Assembly: GCA_026396555.1 (NCBI GenBank)
Contig: JAPLWO010000052.1
Span: forward strand, 1 to 7,138
Direction: 5' to 3'
DNA: 7,138 nt
Source of the DNA: Candidatus Magasanikiibacteriota bacterium
GTDB taxonomy: Bacteria > Patescibacteriota > Patescibacteriia > Magasanikbacterales > 2-02-FULL-50-9b
Part shown: positions 1 to 4,907 of the stretch, one piece after another
Numbering within the stretch: the stretch's first letter is position 1
How the letters are laid out: every line of letters starts with the position of its first letter
Made by a program: the position numbers and the translations under genes
Notes under the pieces: model-generated
Seen by the model: the letters and a program-made list of their open reading frames with translations, nothing else
Database searches by the model: none
What the model was told of the DNA's origin: nothing

Positions 1-270
1 ACTCGGCGCAACAAACACAGAAATACAGCTCGCAATAAAAAATAATATTGTCGCAGCGGCTAGTGAGCGCGGAATTTTTCTAATTTTTTTTATATACAAA
101 TCGCGCGCCGTAAAATCCATGATCGCGCGCACACATGTCGCACCCGCAAGCAACAAAATTAATGTCTCGAAAACCGTCATCGGAATCGGTCCGATATGAA
201 ATCGCATTAAATAGAGCGGCGTCGCAGCAGCTGTGAAAATAATCGCGCATTGCATCCAATTTAATTTCAT
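1..270 (-). CDS. O-antigen ligase/polymerase-like membrane protein, N-terminal 90 residues (partial)
   Basis: Reading from an ATG at 270 toward base 1 gives 90 codons with no stop; the gene continues beyond the left edge. The product starts MKLNWMQCAI and has a hydrophobic stretch at about residues 7-22, the segment PLYLMRFHIGPIPMT (19-32) and a second membrane helix at about 34-50. A basic loop with IKKIRKIPR (60-68) follows, then a third helix at about 70-87 ending SVFVAPS. The pattern of a helix, then PLYLxRFxIxGIPxTxxE, then a helix is one I associate with O-antigen ligase (Wzy/WaaL-like) proteins of candidate-phyla bacteria, which polymerise or transfer lipid-linked glycans at the outer face of the membrane. 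The catalytic periplasmic loop of the family would be off the window. The ATG overlaps the flippase stop (ATGA, 267-270), so translation is probably coupled, and the pairing of flippase and ligase supports the call. The family is inferred from the N-terminus only. Confidence 0.72.
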   Translation of the reverse strand, partial: MKLNWMQCAIIFTAAATPLYLMRFHIGPIPMTVFETLILLLAGATCVRAIMDFTARDLYIKKIRKIPRSLAAATILFFIASCISVFVAPS

Positions 271-1676
271 AGAAAAAATGTATGCGTGTGCAATGCAAAA
301 AGTGCAGCGCAATATGCAATCGCGCCAATCACAATATCCATCGCGATATTAAAATGCATCGACATTGCACCAAAAACAACGCCGCACATAAGTACTGTCG
401 AAATCAACACACGCCACAAAATAGTAAAATTAATTTTTCGTCCTGTTGTCCGAAGTACAACCGTACCCAACATAACCGCCGCATACAATTCAGAGCCAAC
501 CGTCGCCCATGCAGCAGCAACCATTCCAAACAATGGAATAAAAATTATATACGCGGCGAGTGAAAGTACTGCATCTGTTCCATACACCCAAACTACACGA
601 CGTTGTTTTTGCAACGCCACAATAAAATGTCCGAATAGCGTACTCATCGTTGCTGCAAAAAAAGCGAGCAACAAAATTCGAAGCGGCGCACCAGCGCTCG
701 TAAACGAGGCACCCGCAACCAATGCCATCAAACGCGGTGCAACGAGCCAACCACCACACACAACTGGAATCGCGTATAACATAAACGCATCAAACGTTTT
801 TTGCAGCGCCCGCCCTGCACGCGTCGCGTCCCCCGCGCTCCACGCGCCCGTTGCAATCGGCAAAATCACACCCATCAGCATTACTGGCACCATCATCAAA
901 ATATCAATCACCCGATATGCCGCGCCATATAAACCAACTTCAAAATCTGGTCGTACAAATGACAAGATCAGCATGTCAGCTTTCAAATAAATCAAATTAA
1001 AAATAATCGAAACTGCAATCGGCAACGAGCGATGCCACATTTCTCGAATAATTGCACGATCCCAATCAAACGAAAATAATCCAAAATCAATAAATCGTCG
1101 CGCGAAAATTACGACAAGTAAAAAATTCGCCAAATTCCCCGCAACAACTGCGCCCAAAAACCACAGCAGCCCGCCGCCCGACCATACCGCGTATGACGTC
1201 ACGCCAAACAAAATGATGCGCCCACCAATTTCCGCGATCATCGGATATTGCATGACCAAATGTTTTTGAAAAACTCCGATCAATGTTTGATAGAGACTGA
1301 CAAAGAAAAAAGAAAATGCCGTTAATGCAATTCCAAATTTAACAAGTGGCGCGTATGGTGTAAAAATCGCTGCGATCGGCGCGAGTGCAAAAAAAACAAA
1401 TGACGAAATAATTCGAAACGAAAAAATGCTGCGCACAATTTTTGATTCATCCGCGCCATGCTCAGAAATCATCTGCGCGGTGATGAGCGTCAAACCCAAG
1501 TCCGCAACAATTCCAAAAAACGACAAAAATGTAATCACTTTTGTATATTGACCAAAGCCACTCGGCAGCAGCGCGCGCGTTACCAACGCAACAACCGCAA
1601 CGCCGAGTGCGGTTGAAATTGCTTTGCCAACCAGCTGAATCATTGAATTTTTCGCGACCAAACGTGTAGAAGACAT
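267..1676 (-). CDS. Wzx-type oligosaccharide flippase (polysaccharide biosynthesis protein)
   Basis: This 469-aa polytopic membrane protein has a length normal for the RfbX/Wzx branch of the MVF (MATE-like) flippases, which move undecaprenyl-linked sugar units across the cytoplasmic membrane. The N-terminus carries the usual signature: a short basic lead-in (LVAKNSMIQLVGK, 6-18), a first helix, TRALLPSGFGQYT (33-45), then a helix with ADLGLT (58-63). A second typical block is LKADMLILSF (231-240) followed by EVGLYGAAYRVID (246-258). I count about 12-14 hydrophobic segments. The ATG at 1676 is chosen because the MSSTRLVAKNS lead-in fits the family and a -10-like TATACT ends 7 nt upstream; no Shine-Dalgarno is visible, so a leaderless message is likely. 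It overlaps the next gene by 4 nt, consistent with a glycan export operon. The substrate cannot be told from sequence. Confidence 0.93.
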   Translation of the reverse strand: MSSTRLVAKNSMIQLVGKAISTALGVAVVALVTRALLPSGFGQYTKVITFLSFFGIVADLGLTLITAQMISEHGADESKIVRSIFSFRIISSFVFFALAPIAAIFTPYAPLVKFGIALTAFSFFFVSLYQTLIGVFQKHLVMQYPMIAEIGGRIILFGVTSYAVWSGGGLLWFLGAVVAGNLANFLLVVIFARRFIDFGLFSFDWDRAIIREMWHRSLPIAVSIIFNLIYLKADMLILSFVRPDFEVGLYGAAYRVIDILMMVPVMLMGVILPIATGAWSAGDATRAGRALQKTFDAFMLYAIPVVCGGWLVAPRLMALVAGASFTSAGAPLRILLLAFFAATMSTLFGHFIVALQKQRRVVWVYGTDAVLSLAAYIIFIPLFGMVAAAWATVGSELYAAVMLGTVVLRTTGRKINFTILWRVLISTVLMCGVVFGAMSMHFNIAMDIVIGAIAYCAALFALHTHTFFL

Positions 1677-1683
1677 GGTCTCG

Positions 1684-1712
1684 AGTATAAAGTAAAAAAA
1701 AGCACCCGTCGA
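1684..1712 (-). promoter_or_regulatory. Predicted promoter of the flippase operon
   Basis: On the minus strand TCGACG (1707-1712, 4/6 match to TTGACA) is separated by 17 nt from TATACT (1684-1689, 5/6 match to TATAAT). The expected start site is 1676-1677, at the A of the flippase ATG, which implies a leaderless transcript. The -35 lies inside a weak hairpin that could terminate the upstream gene. Confidence 0.55.
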
Positions 1713-1719
1713 GCACCCA
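1693..1719 (-). terminator. Possible weak intrinsic terminator of the 158-aa gene
   Basis: The minus-strand RNA reads GUGCUC-GAC-GGGUGC, a six-pair stem (three of the pairs are G.U wobbles) with a 3-nt loop, followed directly by eight U (1693-1700). It lies downstream of the gene ending at 1780. Because of the wobble pairs it would only fold in the minus-strand transcript. Two other small inverted repeats lie between it and the stop codon: GCCC-GAC-GGGC (1754-1764) and GCGCA-GTTT-TGCGC (1727-1740). The stem is weak, so termination is uncertain. Confidence 0.35.
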
Positions 1720-1779
1720 ATTCTGTGCGCAGTTTTGCGCGTTGAAAATGGATGCCCGACGGGCTGTCGCTCAGAAAGC

Positions 1780-2256
1780 TTACGCGGTCGCCGTCACCAT
1801 GGTGCTGGTGGAGGTGCGGACGCGAAGCTGGTCGTTCGCCTGAACGGGCTTCGGCAACTCGATGGGGCGATTGGTGTAGTGCTGGTGATCCAAGCTGAAG
1901 CCGATACTACGCGCCGCGACGAACACCGCCTCGTCCAACGACCACGCCTTCATGGTGTCGTGAACGCGGCAAATGAGCCCTGCTTTGGTTGCCTCGTCGA
2001 TCTTGGACATCGACGCTTCATCCAGCGAACGCGTCTGGTTGTTGTACTTCACGCCGATGATGTGCGTCTGCACATCCGGCTGGTGCAAGATCAACATGCC
2101 CTGACGCGTCGGCAGCTCGTACAGCGACATCGCCACGATGAACCCCGAAAGCACGGCGCGGTGCTCTTCCGGCAGCCGCATGTGCTTCAAAATTTTCGTC
2201 GCGATCGCGTCGACCTGTGCCCGTGTCGACGTGTGTGGATTTATGGTTTGTGCCAT
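1780..2256 (-). CDS. Hypothetical protein, 158 aa, unrecognised family
   Basis: I do not recognise this protein. The ATG at 2256 follows a purine-rich Shine-Dalgarno region (GAGAGGA, with a second AGGA close to the ATG), so the start is well supported. It appears soluble: no signal peptide or membrane helix. The N-terminal third looks helical (TRAQVDAIATKILKHM, 11-26). The middle (about residues 33-75) is more hydrophobic, with GFIVAMSLYELPTR and GMLILHQPDVQTHIIGVKY, suggesting an alpha/beta core. A second helical region (78-118) contains SLDEA twice (77-81 and 106-110). The tail (140-158) is Thr/Ser-rich and probably disordered. Histidines are frequent (H58, H65, H99, H124, H126) but form no metal motif I know. 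Its codons end in G or C far more than those of the flanking flippase and regulator genes. It has its own promoter and a structured leader, so it is probably transcribed alone. Confidence 0.8.
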   Translation of the reverse strand: MAQTINPHTSTRAQVDAIATKILKHMRLPEEHRAVLSGFIVAMSLYELPTRQGMLILHQPDVQTHIIGVKYNNQTRSLDEASMSKIDEATKAGLICRVHDTMKAWSLDEAVFVAARSIGFSLDHQHYTNRPIELPKPVQANDQLRVRTSTSTMVTATA

Positions 2257-2273
2257 TCCTATCCTCTCTTCTC

Positions 2274-2293
2274 AAAAAAAACGCTTGTGCGTT
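2274..2293 (-). terminator. Hairpin plus U-tract between the TrmB gene and the 158-aa gene
   Basis: On the minus strand AACGC-ACAA-GCGTT forms a 5-bp stem with a 4-nt loop, running into eight T (2274-2281). It sits downstream of the TrmB stop (2383) but also downstream of the promoter predicted at 2346-2374, inside the leader of the 158-aa gene and only about 5 nt before its Shine-Dalgarno region. It could therefore be the TrmB terminator or a leader attenuator. The stem is short, so its strength is doubtful. Confidence 0.45.
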
Positions 2294-2315
2294 GTTGCCC
2301 TAACCTGCCGAGAAA

Positions 2316-2329
2316 TACGTGCCCACGTA
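2316..2329. promoter_or_regulatory. Perfect inverted repeat TACGTG-CC-CACGTA, candidate operator
   Basis: Six-base perfect arms flank a 2-nt centre. It is placed about 10-24 nt downstream of the predicted start site (about 2339) of the 158-aa gene's transcript. This spacing suits a repressor site overlapping the early transcribed region; alternatively the RNA may form a 5-bp hairpin with a GGGC loop. The binding protein is unknown. Confidence 0.4.
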
Positions 2330-2345
2330 GTCACGACAGAGTTAA

Positions 2346-2374
2346 ATTCTCGCACAATCGCGACTTTTTGTCAA
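2346..2374 (-). promoter_or_regulatory. Predicted promoter of the 158-aa hypothetical gene
   Basis: A perfect TTGACA (2369-2374) is followed after 17 nt by GAGAAT (2346-2351, 4/6 match), immediately preceded by TGC, an extended -10 element. The expected start is near 2339, giving a leader of about 83 nt. Confidence 0.65.
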
Positions 2375-2382
2375 TACAAACT

Positions 2383-3165
2383 TCAAATCGTCACTGATTT
2401 TCCCGCTGCCCAGAGCGCGTTATACATCGCGAGCATCAAATCATGATGTTCTTGCGACTTCACCACCAACACAAACCCGGCCGCGACACTCGAAATGTAC
2501 ATGACCTCTTTATCGTAAATAAAAACCGTTGTTTTAAAATTTCCCAACATTTCTTTCGGCATAATCCGCACTTCCGACAGCCCCTTGTACGACTGCAACA
2601 AAATCCGCGGTTCAAGCGGTTCTTCCCACAAATTTCGCGTCGTAATATGCCGCGCGACACGTTCCTTAATATATTGCGCTGAAAATTCCTGCCCGATCTG
2701 CCAAAAAAAATTATCCGCCGGCGCAATCGAATCAATGTGTTCTTTGCGACAATAGAGCGTGTCCATAATCGCGCGCTTCATCGCTTCCTTACCCTCATAA
2801 TATTGAACGCCCGGCGCGCCTTCGTGTGCAATTTTATTTTTCTTAAGCGCTGGAATAATCTCATTCACCTGTTCCGCAAGGGTAACTAATTCCTGCTGGC
2901 GCAACGTCACCATGGTTATTAGTGCTTCCGGTGGCTCAGCTTGAAATCGTTCGCTCGATTGCGCGCCACGTTTCGTCACCAATCCCCGATCCATCAACTG
3001 TCGCAACGCGTAATAAACCGTCGGTCGTTTTGCTTTTGTAATGGTCGTTAACTCGCGCGGAGTTAACGCGCCACGTTCGACCAACGTTAAATATAATTCA
3101 ACTTCAGAGTCTGATAATCCGAGTTGGACTAAAATGGCGCGTGGATTTTTGCTAGTTTCTAACAT
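2383..3165 (-). CDS. TrmB-family transcriptional regulator
   Basis: This 260-aa protein has the TrmB architecture. An N-terminal winged helix-turn-helix (about 10-80) includes LGLSDSEVELYLTLVERGALTP (15-36), AKRPTVYYALRQLMDRGLV (45-63, recognition helix and wing) and RFQAEPPEAL (73-82). A helical linker, probably a dimerising coiled coil, spans about 82-110. A C-terminal domain (about 118-255) starts GVQYYEGKEAMKRAI, the typical entry to the phospholipase-D-like sensor module of these proteins. Family members bind DNA as dimers and often respond to sugars or other small ligands; the effector here is unknown. The ATG at 3165 fits the usual start shortly before the helix-turn-helix. No clear Shine-Dalgarno is visible. 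The gene is divergent from the metallo-hydrolase, with overlapping promoters, so control of that gene and of itself is likely but inferred. Confidence 0.92.
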   Translation of the reverse strand: MLETSKNPRAILVQLGLSDSEVELYLTLVERGALTPRELTTITKAKRPTVYYALRQLMDRGLVTKRGAQSSERFQAEPPEALITMVTLRQQELVTLAEQVNEIIPALKKNKIAHEGAPGVQYYEGKEAMKRAIMDTLYCRKEHIDSIAPADNFFWQIGQEFSAQYIKERVARHITTRNLWEEPLEPRILLQSYKGLSEVRIMPKEMLGNFKTTVFIYDKEVMYISSVAAGFVLVVKSQEHHDLMLAMYNALWAAGKSVTI

Positions 3166-3200
3166 ATTTTTAAAATGTTGGGGTGAGTTGTCTAACGCTT

Positions 3201-3229
3201 ATTAAAACAAGTTGTCCACAGTCTGTCAA
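3201..3229 (-). promoter_or_regulatory. Predicted promoter of the TrmB gene
   Basis: A perfect TTGACA (3224-3229) is followed after 17 nt by TTTAAT (3201-3206, 5/6 match). The expected start is near 3194, giving a leader of about 29 nt. It overlaps the plus-strand promoter of the divergent hydrolase gene over 3212-3229. Confidence 0.72.
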
Positions 3230-3240
3230 ATCGGTATGAT
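3212..3240 (+). promoter_or_regulatory. Predicted promoter of the metallo-hydrolase gene
   Basis: TTGTCC (3212-3217, 4/6 match) is followed after 17 nt by TATGAT (3235-3240, 5/6 match). The expected start is near 3247, leaving a leader of about 53 nt that ends in GGAGG (3290-3294), 5 nt before the ATG. Confidence 0.62.
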
Positions 3241-3299
3241 TCACTCGTGATTGATAGCCGCGCAATCCCGCGCAACACCTACAATCACCGGAGGGTATC

Positions 3300-4241
3300 A
3301 TGAGCGGTCTCAACTCAACTTCGCCAGCGGTCCTTGAAAACTTGAACGACGAAGACGGCCTAATCAAGATTGATTTCTGGGGCGTGCGCGGTTCGCGCAC
3401 GGTCACGGAGCCGGAAATCATCACCGGCGTCGGCGGCTACACGAGCTGTGTGCAAGTGACGATCGGCGACAAGATCTTCGTGGTCGACGGCGGCTCAGGC
3501 GCGACAAACTTCGGCAACTGGCTGTTCGGCGAGTTGGCGAAGCGCGAAGAGCTCACGCTCCACATGCTGTTCACGCACAAGCACATCGACCACTGGTGCG
3601 GTCTCCAGTTCTTCGGCCCGTTGTTCGCGAGCAAGAAGCTCACGTTCGAAATCACGGGTTCTGAAGAAAACGTCGAGAAGTTCCACAAGAACGTGTTCGA
3701 CGGCGACACGTTCCCAGTCGATGTCTCAATGCTCGCGGCGCGCGTTCATTATACGCCGATCGAAAGTGGCGCAGTGATCGTGGTGCCGTCGACGTATCGC
3801 GGCCAACCGGAAAACATCGTGATTGAAGCGCTCAGCGTCAACCACCCCGGCGGTTGCCTCGGTTATCGGTTCACGTTCCGCGGAAAATCGCTCGCTGTGA
3901 TCTTTGACCATGAGGAAGTTGGCCCGGACGCGCCGGAAGAACTGCAACAACTTGAGCGCAATCTCGTTGAGTTGCTGCGCGGTGTCGATCTCGGCGTCAT
4001 CGAGTGCCAGTACCACGAGTTCGAAGACGAGCCCAAGGCTCGGTACATGAAGGGTTGGGGCCATGAGCGCGTCAGTCACTTGATTGAAGTGCTCAAGAGC
4101 GCCCAGGTAAAAGAAGCGATCCTGACCCACCACGACCCGGCTGCGAACCCCGCGCTCGTTGCTCGAATCGCGAACGCGGTCCACGAAGGCTCTGGAATCC
4201 CGACAACGTTTGCCTGCGAACGCATGAGCGTTGTCCTGTGA
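3300..4241 (+). CDS. MBL-fold metallo-hydrolase
   Basis: This 313-aa protein of the metallo-beta-lactamase fold opens with the DFWGVRGS block (25-32) and GGYTSCVQV (45-53), typical of the MBL branch whose members include PhnP-like and cyclic-nucleotide phosphodiesterase-like enzymes. The metal site is visible: HKHIDH (93-98, the HxHxDH motif), H182 in NHPGG, D203 in FDHE, and a C-terminal histidine at H277 or H278 in LTHHDP. H255 in GWGHE is an additional conserved-looking histidine. It should bind two metal ions and hydrolyse a phosphodiester or similar ester in the cytoplasm; the substrate cannot be assigned. There is no signal peptide. The family's usual GGNTSC appears here as GGYTSC. The start is supported by GGAGG 5 nt upstream. 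Codons are strongly G/C-ending compared with its neighbours. It is transcribed alone, divergent from the TrmB regulator, and closed by an intrinsic terminator. Confidence 0.93.
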   Translation: MSGLNSTSPAVLENLNDEDGLIKIDFWGVRGSRTVTEPEIITGVGGYTSCVQVTIGDKIFVVDGGSGATNFGNWLFGELAKREELTLHMLFTHKHIDHWCGLQFFGPLFASKKLTFEITGSEENVEKFHKNVFDGDTFPVDVSMLAARVHYTPIESGAVIVVPSTYRGQPENIVIEALSVNHPGGCLGYRFTFRGKSLAVIFDHEEVGPDAPEELQQLERNLVELLRGVDLGVIECQYHEFEDEPKARYMKGWGHERVSHLIEVLKSAQVKEAILTHHDPAANPALVARIANAVHEGSGIPTTFACERMSVVL

Positions 4242-4261
4242 GTTTGATAGAAAAATCTGTT

Positions 4262-4319
4262 CCGCCCGCCACATAACCGTAAAACAAACGATGTTGTGTG
4301 GTCAGGGCGGGTTTTTTTA
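4262..4319 (+). terminator. Strong intrinsic terminator of the metallo-hydrolase gene
   Basis: An outer stem CCGCCC (4262-4267) pairs with GGGCGG (4305-4310). An inner nine-pair stem CCACATAAC (4269-4277) pairs with GTTGTGTGG (4293-4301) with one wobble, and seven T follow (4312-4318). It begins 20 nt after the stop codon. Confidence 0.92.
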
Positions 4320-4345
4320 TGTAAATTTCGCGCGGCAAAATTTTC

Positions 4346-4372
4346 CGCAAAACAAAAACACACCCGAAGGTG
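4346..4372 (-). terminator. Intrinsic terminator of the RRM gene with UUCG tetraloop
   Basis: The minus-strand RNA forms CACC-UUCG-GGUG (4361-4372), a very stable tetraloop hairpin, followed by a U-rich tract (UGUUUUUGUUUU, 4349-4360). It lies 26 nt after the stop of the RRM gene and faces the hydrolase terminator, so the convergent pair is insulated from both sides. Confidence 0.72.
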
Positions 4373-4388
4373 AGCTTTTGAGCTTTGA

Positions 4389-4404
4389 CGCTAATAAATT
4401 AGCG
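4389..4404. repeat. Perfect inverted repeat spanning the RRM stop codon
   Basis: CGCTAAT-AA-ATTAGCG is a perfect palindrome with a 2-nt centre. It covers the last codon and the TAA stop (4399-4401) of the RRM gene. In RNA it would be a 6-bp stem with a 4-nt loop, just ahead of the UUCG terminator hairpin. It may help 3' end stability or termination. Confidence 0.55.
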
Positions 4405-4704
4405 ATCATCGCGGCGACCACCGCCACCAAAGCTGCGTCCACCAGTACCTTCTGGCTTAGGGCGAGCTTCTGTAACAGTAAGTGCGCGGCCATCCATATC
4501 GCGACCATTGAACATTGAAATAGCTTTTTCAGCTTCGTCCAATGAGCTCATCTCAACAAAACCGAAGCCTTTTGATCGGCCTGAGAATTTGTCCATGATG
4601 ATGGTAGCAGATACGACTGAACCAGCACCACTGAACATATCGTTAAGATCTGCGTCAGTTGTGCGGTATGGCAAGTTGCCTACGTATAATTTCTTTGATT
4701 CCAT
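4399..4704 (-). CDS. RRM-domain RNA-binding protein with Gly/Arg tail
   Basis: This 101-aa protein consists of one RNA recognition motif (about 4-80) and a short tail. RNP2 is LYVGNL (6-11) and RNP1 is KGFGFVEM (45-52); both carry the aromatic residues that stack on RNA bases (Y7, F47, F49). The tail (82-101) is rich in Gly and Arg (GGRSFGGGGRRDDR), like the bacterial Rbp proteins of cyanobacteria, which are single-RRM, cold-inducible and bind single-stranded RNA. I chose the ATG at 4704 because MESKKLYVGN fits the family. An in-frame GTG at 4746 would add 14 residues (MQKDLIKTPSHETN) not expected in the family and lying inside a large hairpin. There is no good Shine-Dalgarno just before 4704; an AAGGA sits about 31 nt upstream in the leader. 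It has its own promoter and terminator. RNA chaperone or cold-adaptation roles are inferred from the family. Confidence 0.93.
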   Translation of the reverse strand: MESKKLYVGNLPYRTTDADLNDMFSGAGSVVSATIIMDKFSGRSKGFGFVEMSSLDEAEKAISMFNGRDMDGRALTVTEARPKPEGTGGRSFGGGGRRDDR

Positions 4705-4711
4705 ATTTGTC

Positions 4712-4788
4712 TCGTGCGATGGGGTCTTTATCAGATCCTTCTGCACAATGTGTTGTTATGAACACAGTGTTTCGACCTCATCGCACGA
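4712..4788 (-). promoter_or_regulatory. Long inverted repeat in the RRM gene leader, candidate cis-regulatory RNA
   Basis: The arms at 4712-4726 and 4774-4788 are complementary at 14 of 15 positions, enclosing a 47-nt loop. The single mismatch is C.A in the minus-strand RNA (4722/4778) and would be G.U in a plus-strand RNA. The loop contains a second hairpin, TGTGTT/AACACA plus CAC/GTG with a 2-nt bulge (4744-4769), and an exposed AAGGA (4736-4740). The outer stem ends 7 nt before the RRM ATG, so folding would crowd the ribosome-binding region. No known riboswitch class is recognised. Confidence 0.68.
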
Positions 4789-4790
4789 TG

Positions 4791-4807
4791 CTATTTTAAA
4801 AAAATAG
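4791..4807. repeat. AT-rich inverted repeat in the RRM leader
   Basis: CTATTTT-AAA-AAAATAG has seven-base perfect arms and a 3-nt centre. It sits 2 nt from the outer arm of the long leader inverted repeat. As RNA it could form a weak hairpin; as DNA it could be a protein site. Confidence 0.45.
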
Positions 4808-4840
4808 TAGTTTGCGATAAAAACGACTGCGTGGATTACA

Positions 4841-4866
4841 CGACTATATACAATGTATATTCGTCG
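4841..4866 (-). promoter_or_regulatory. Promoter-proximal hairpin in the RRM leader
   Basis: The arms CGAC/GTCG and ATATAC/GTATAT give 10 pairs with a 1x2 internal loop and a 3-nt terminal loop. It starts about 6 nt downstream of the predicted transcript start (near 4872), so it would be the 5' hairpin of the RRM message, possibly protecting its 5' end. Confidence 0.5.
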
Positions 4867-4878
4867 CATCCGAATAGT

Positions 4879-4907
4879 ACTATAGCAGATTATCGGTTTT
4901 TTGTCAA
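4879..4907 (-). promoter_or_regulatory. Predicted strong promoter of the RRM gene
   Basis: A perfect TTGACA (4902-4907) is followed after 17 nt by TATAGT (4879-4884, 5/6 match), directly preceded by TGC, an extended -10. It is the best promoter in the window. The -35 overlaps the last codons of the upstream small membrane protein gene. The expected start near 4872 gives a leader of about 168 nt. Confidence 0.8.

Noticed and set aside
286..990. Long plus-strand open frame opposite the flippase gene
   Set aside because: The product is low-complexity and Ala/Thr/Ile/Asn-rich with no domain. The opposite strand encodes a clear flippase.
1735..2397. Plus-strand open frame of 220 codons opposite the 158-aa gene
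   Set aside because: It is an Arg/His-rich product typical of the antisense of a GC-rich gene. The minus-strand gene has a promoter and a good Shine-Dalgarno.
3212..3220. DnaA-box-like TTGTCCACA
   Set aside because: It is a single copy with one mismatch from TTWTNCACA, has no cluster or AT-rich unwinding region, and overlaps a -35 box that explains it better.
3726..4274. Minus-strand open frame opposite the metallo-hydrolase
   Set aside because: The plus strand carries the full metal-binding motif set and a terminator. The minus frame has no recognisable features.
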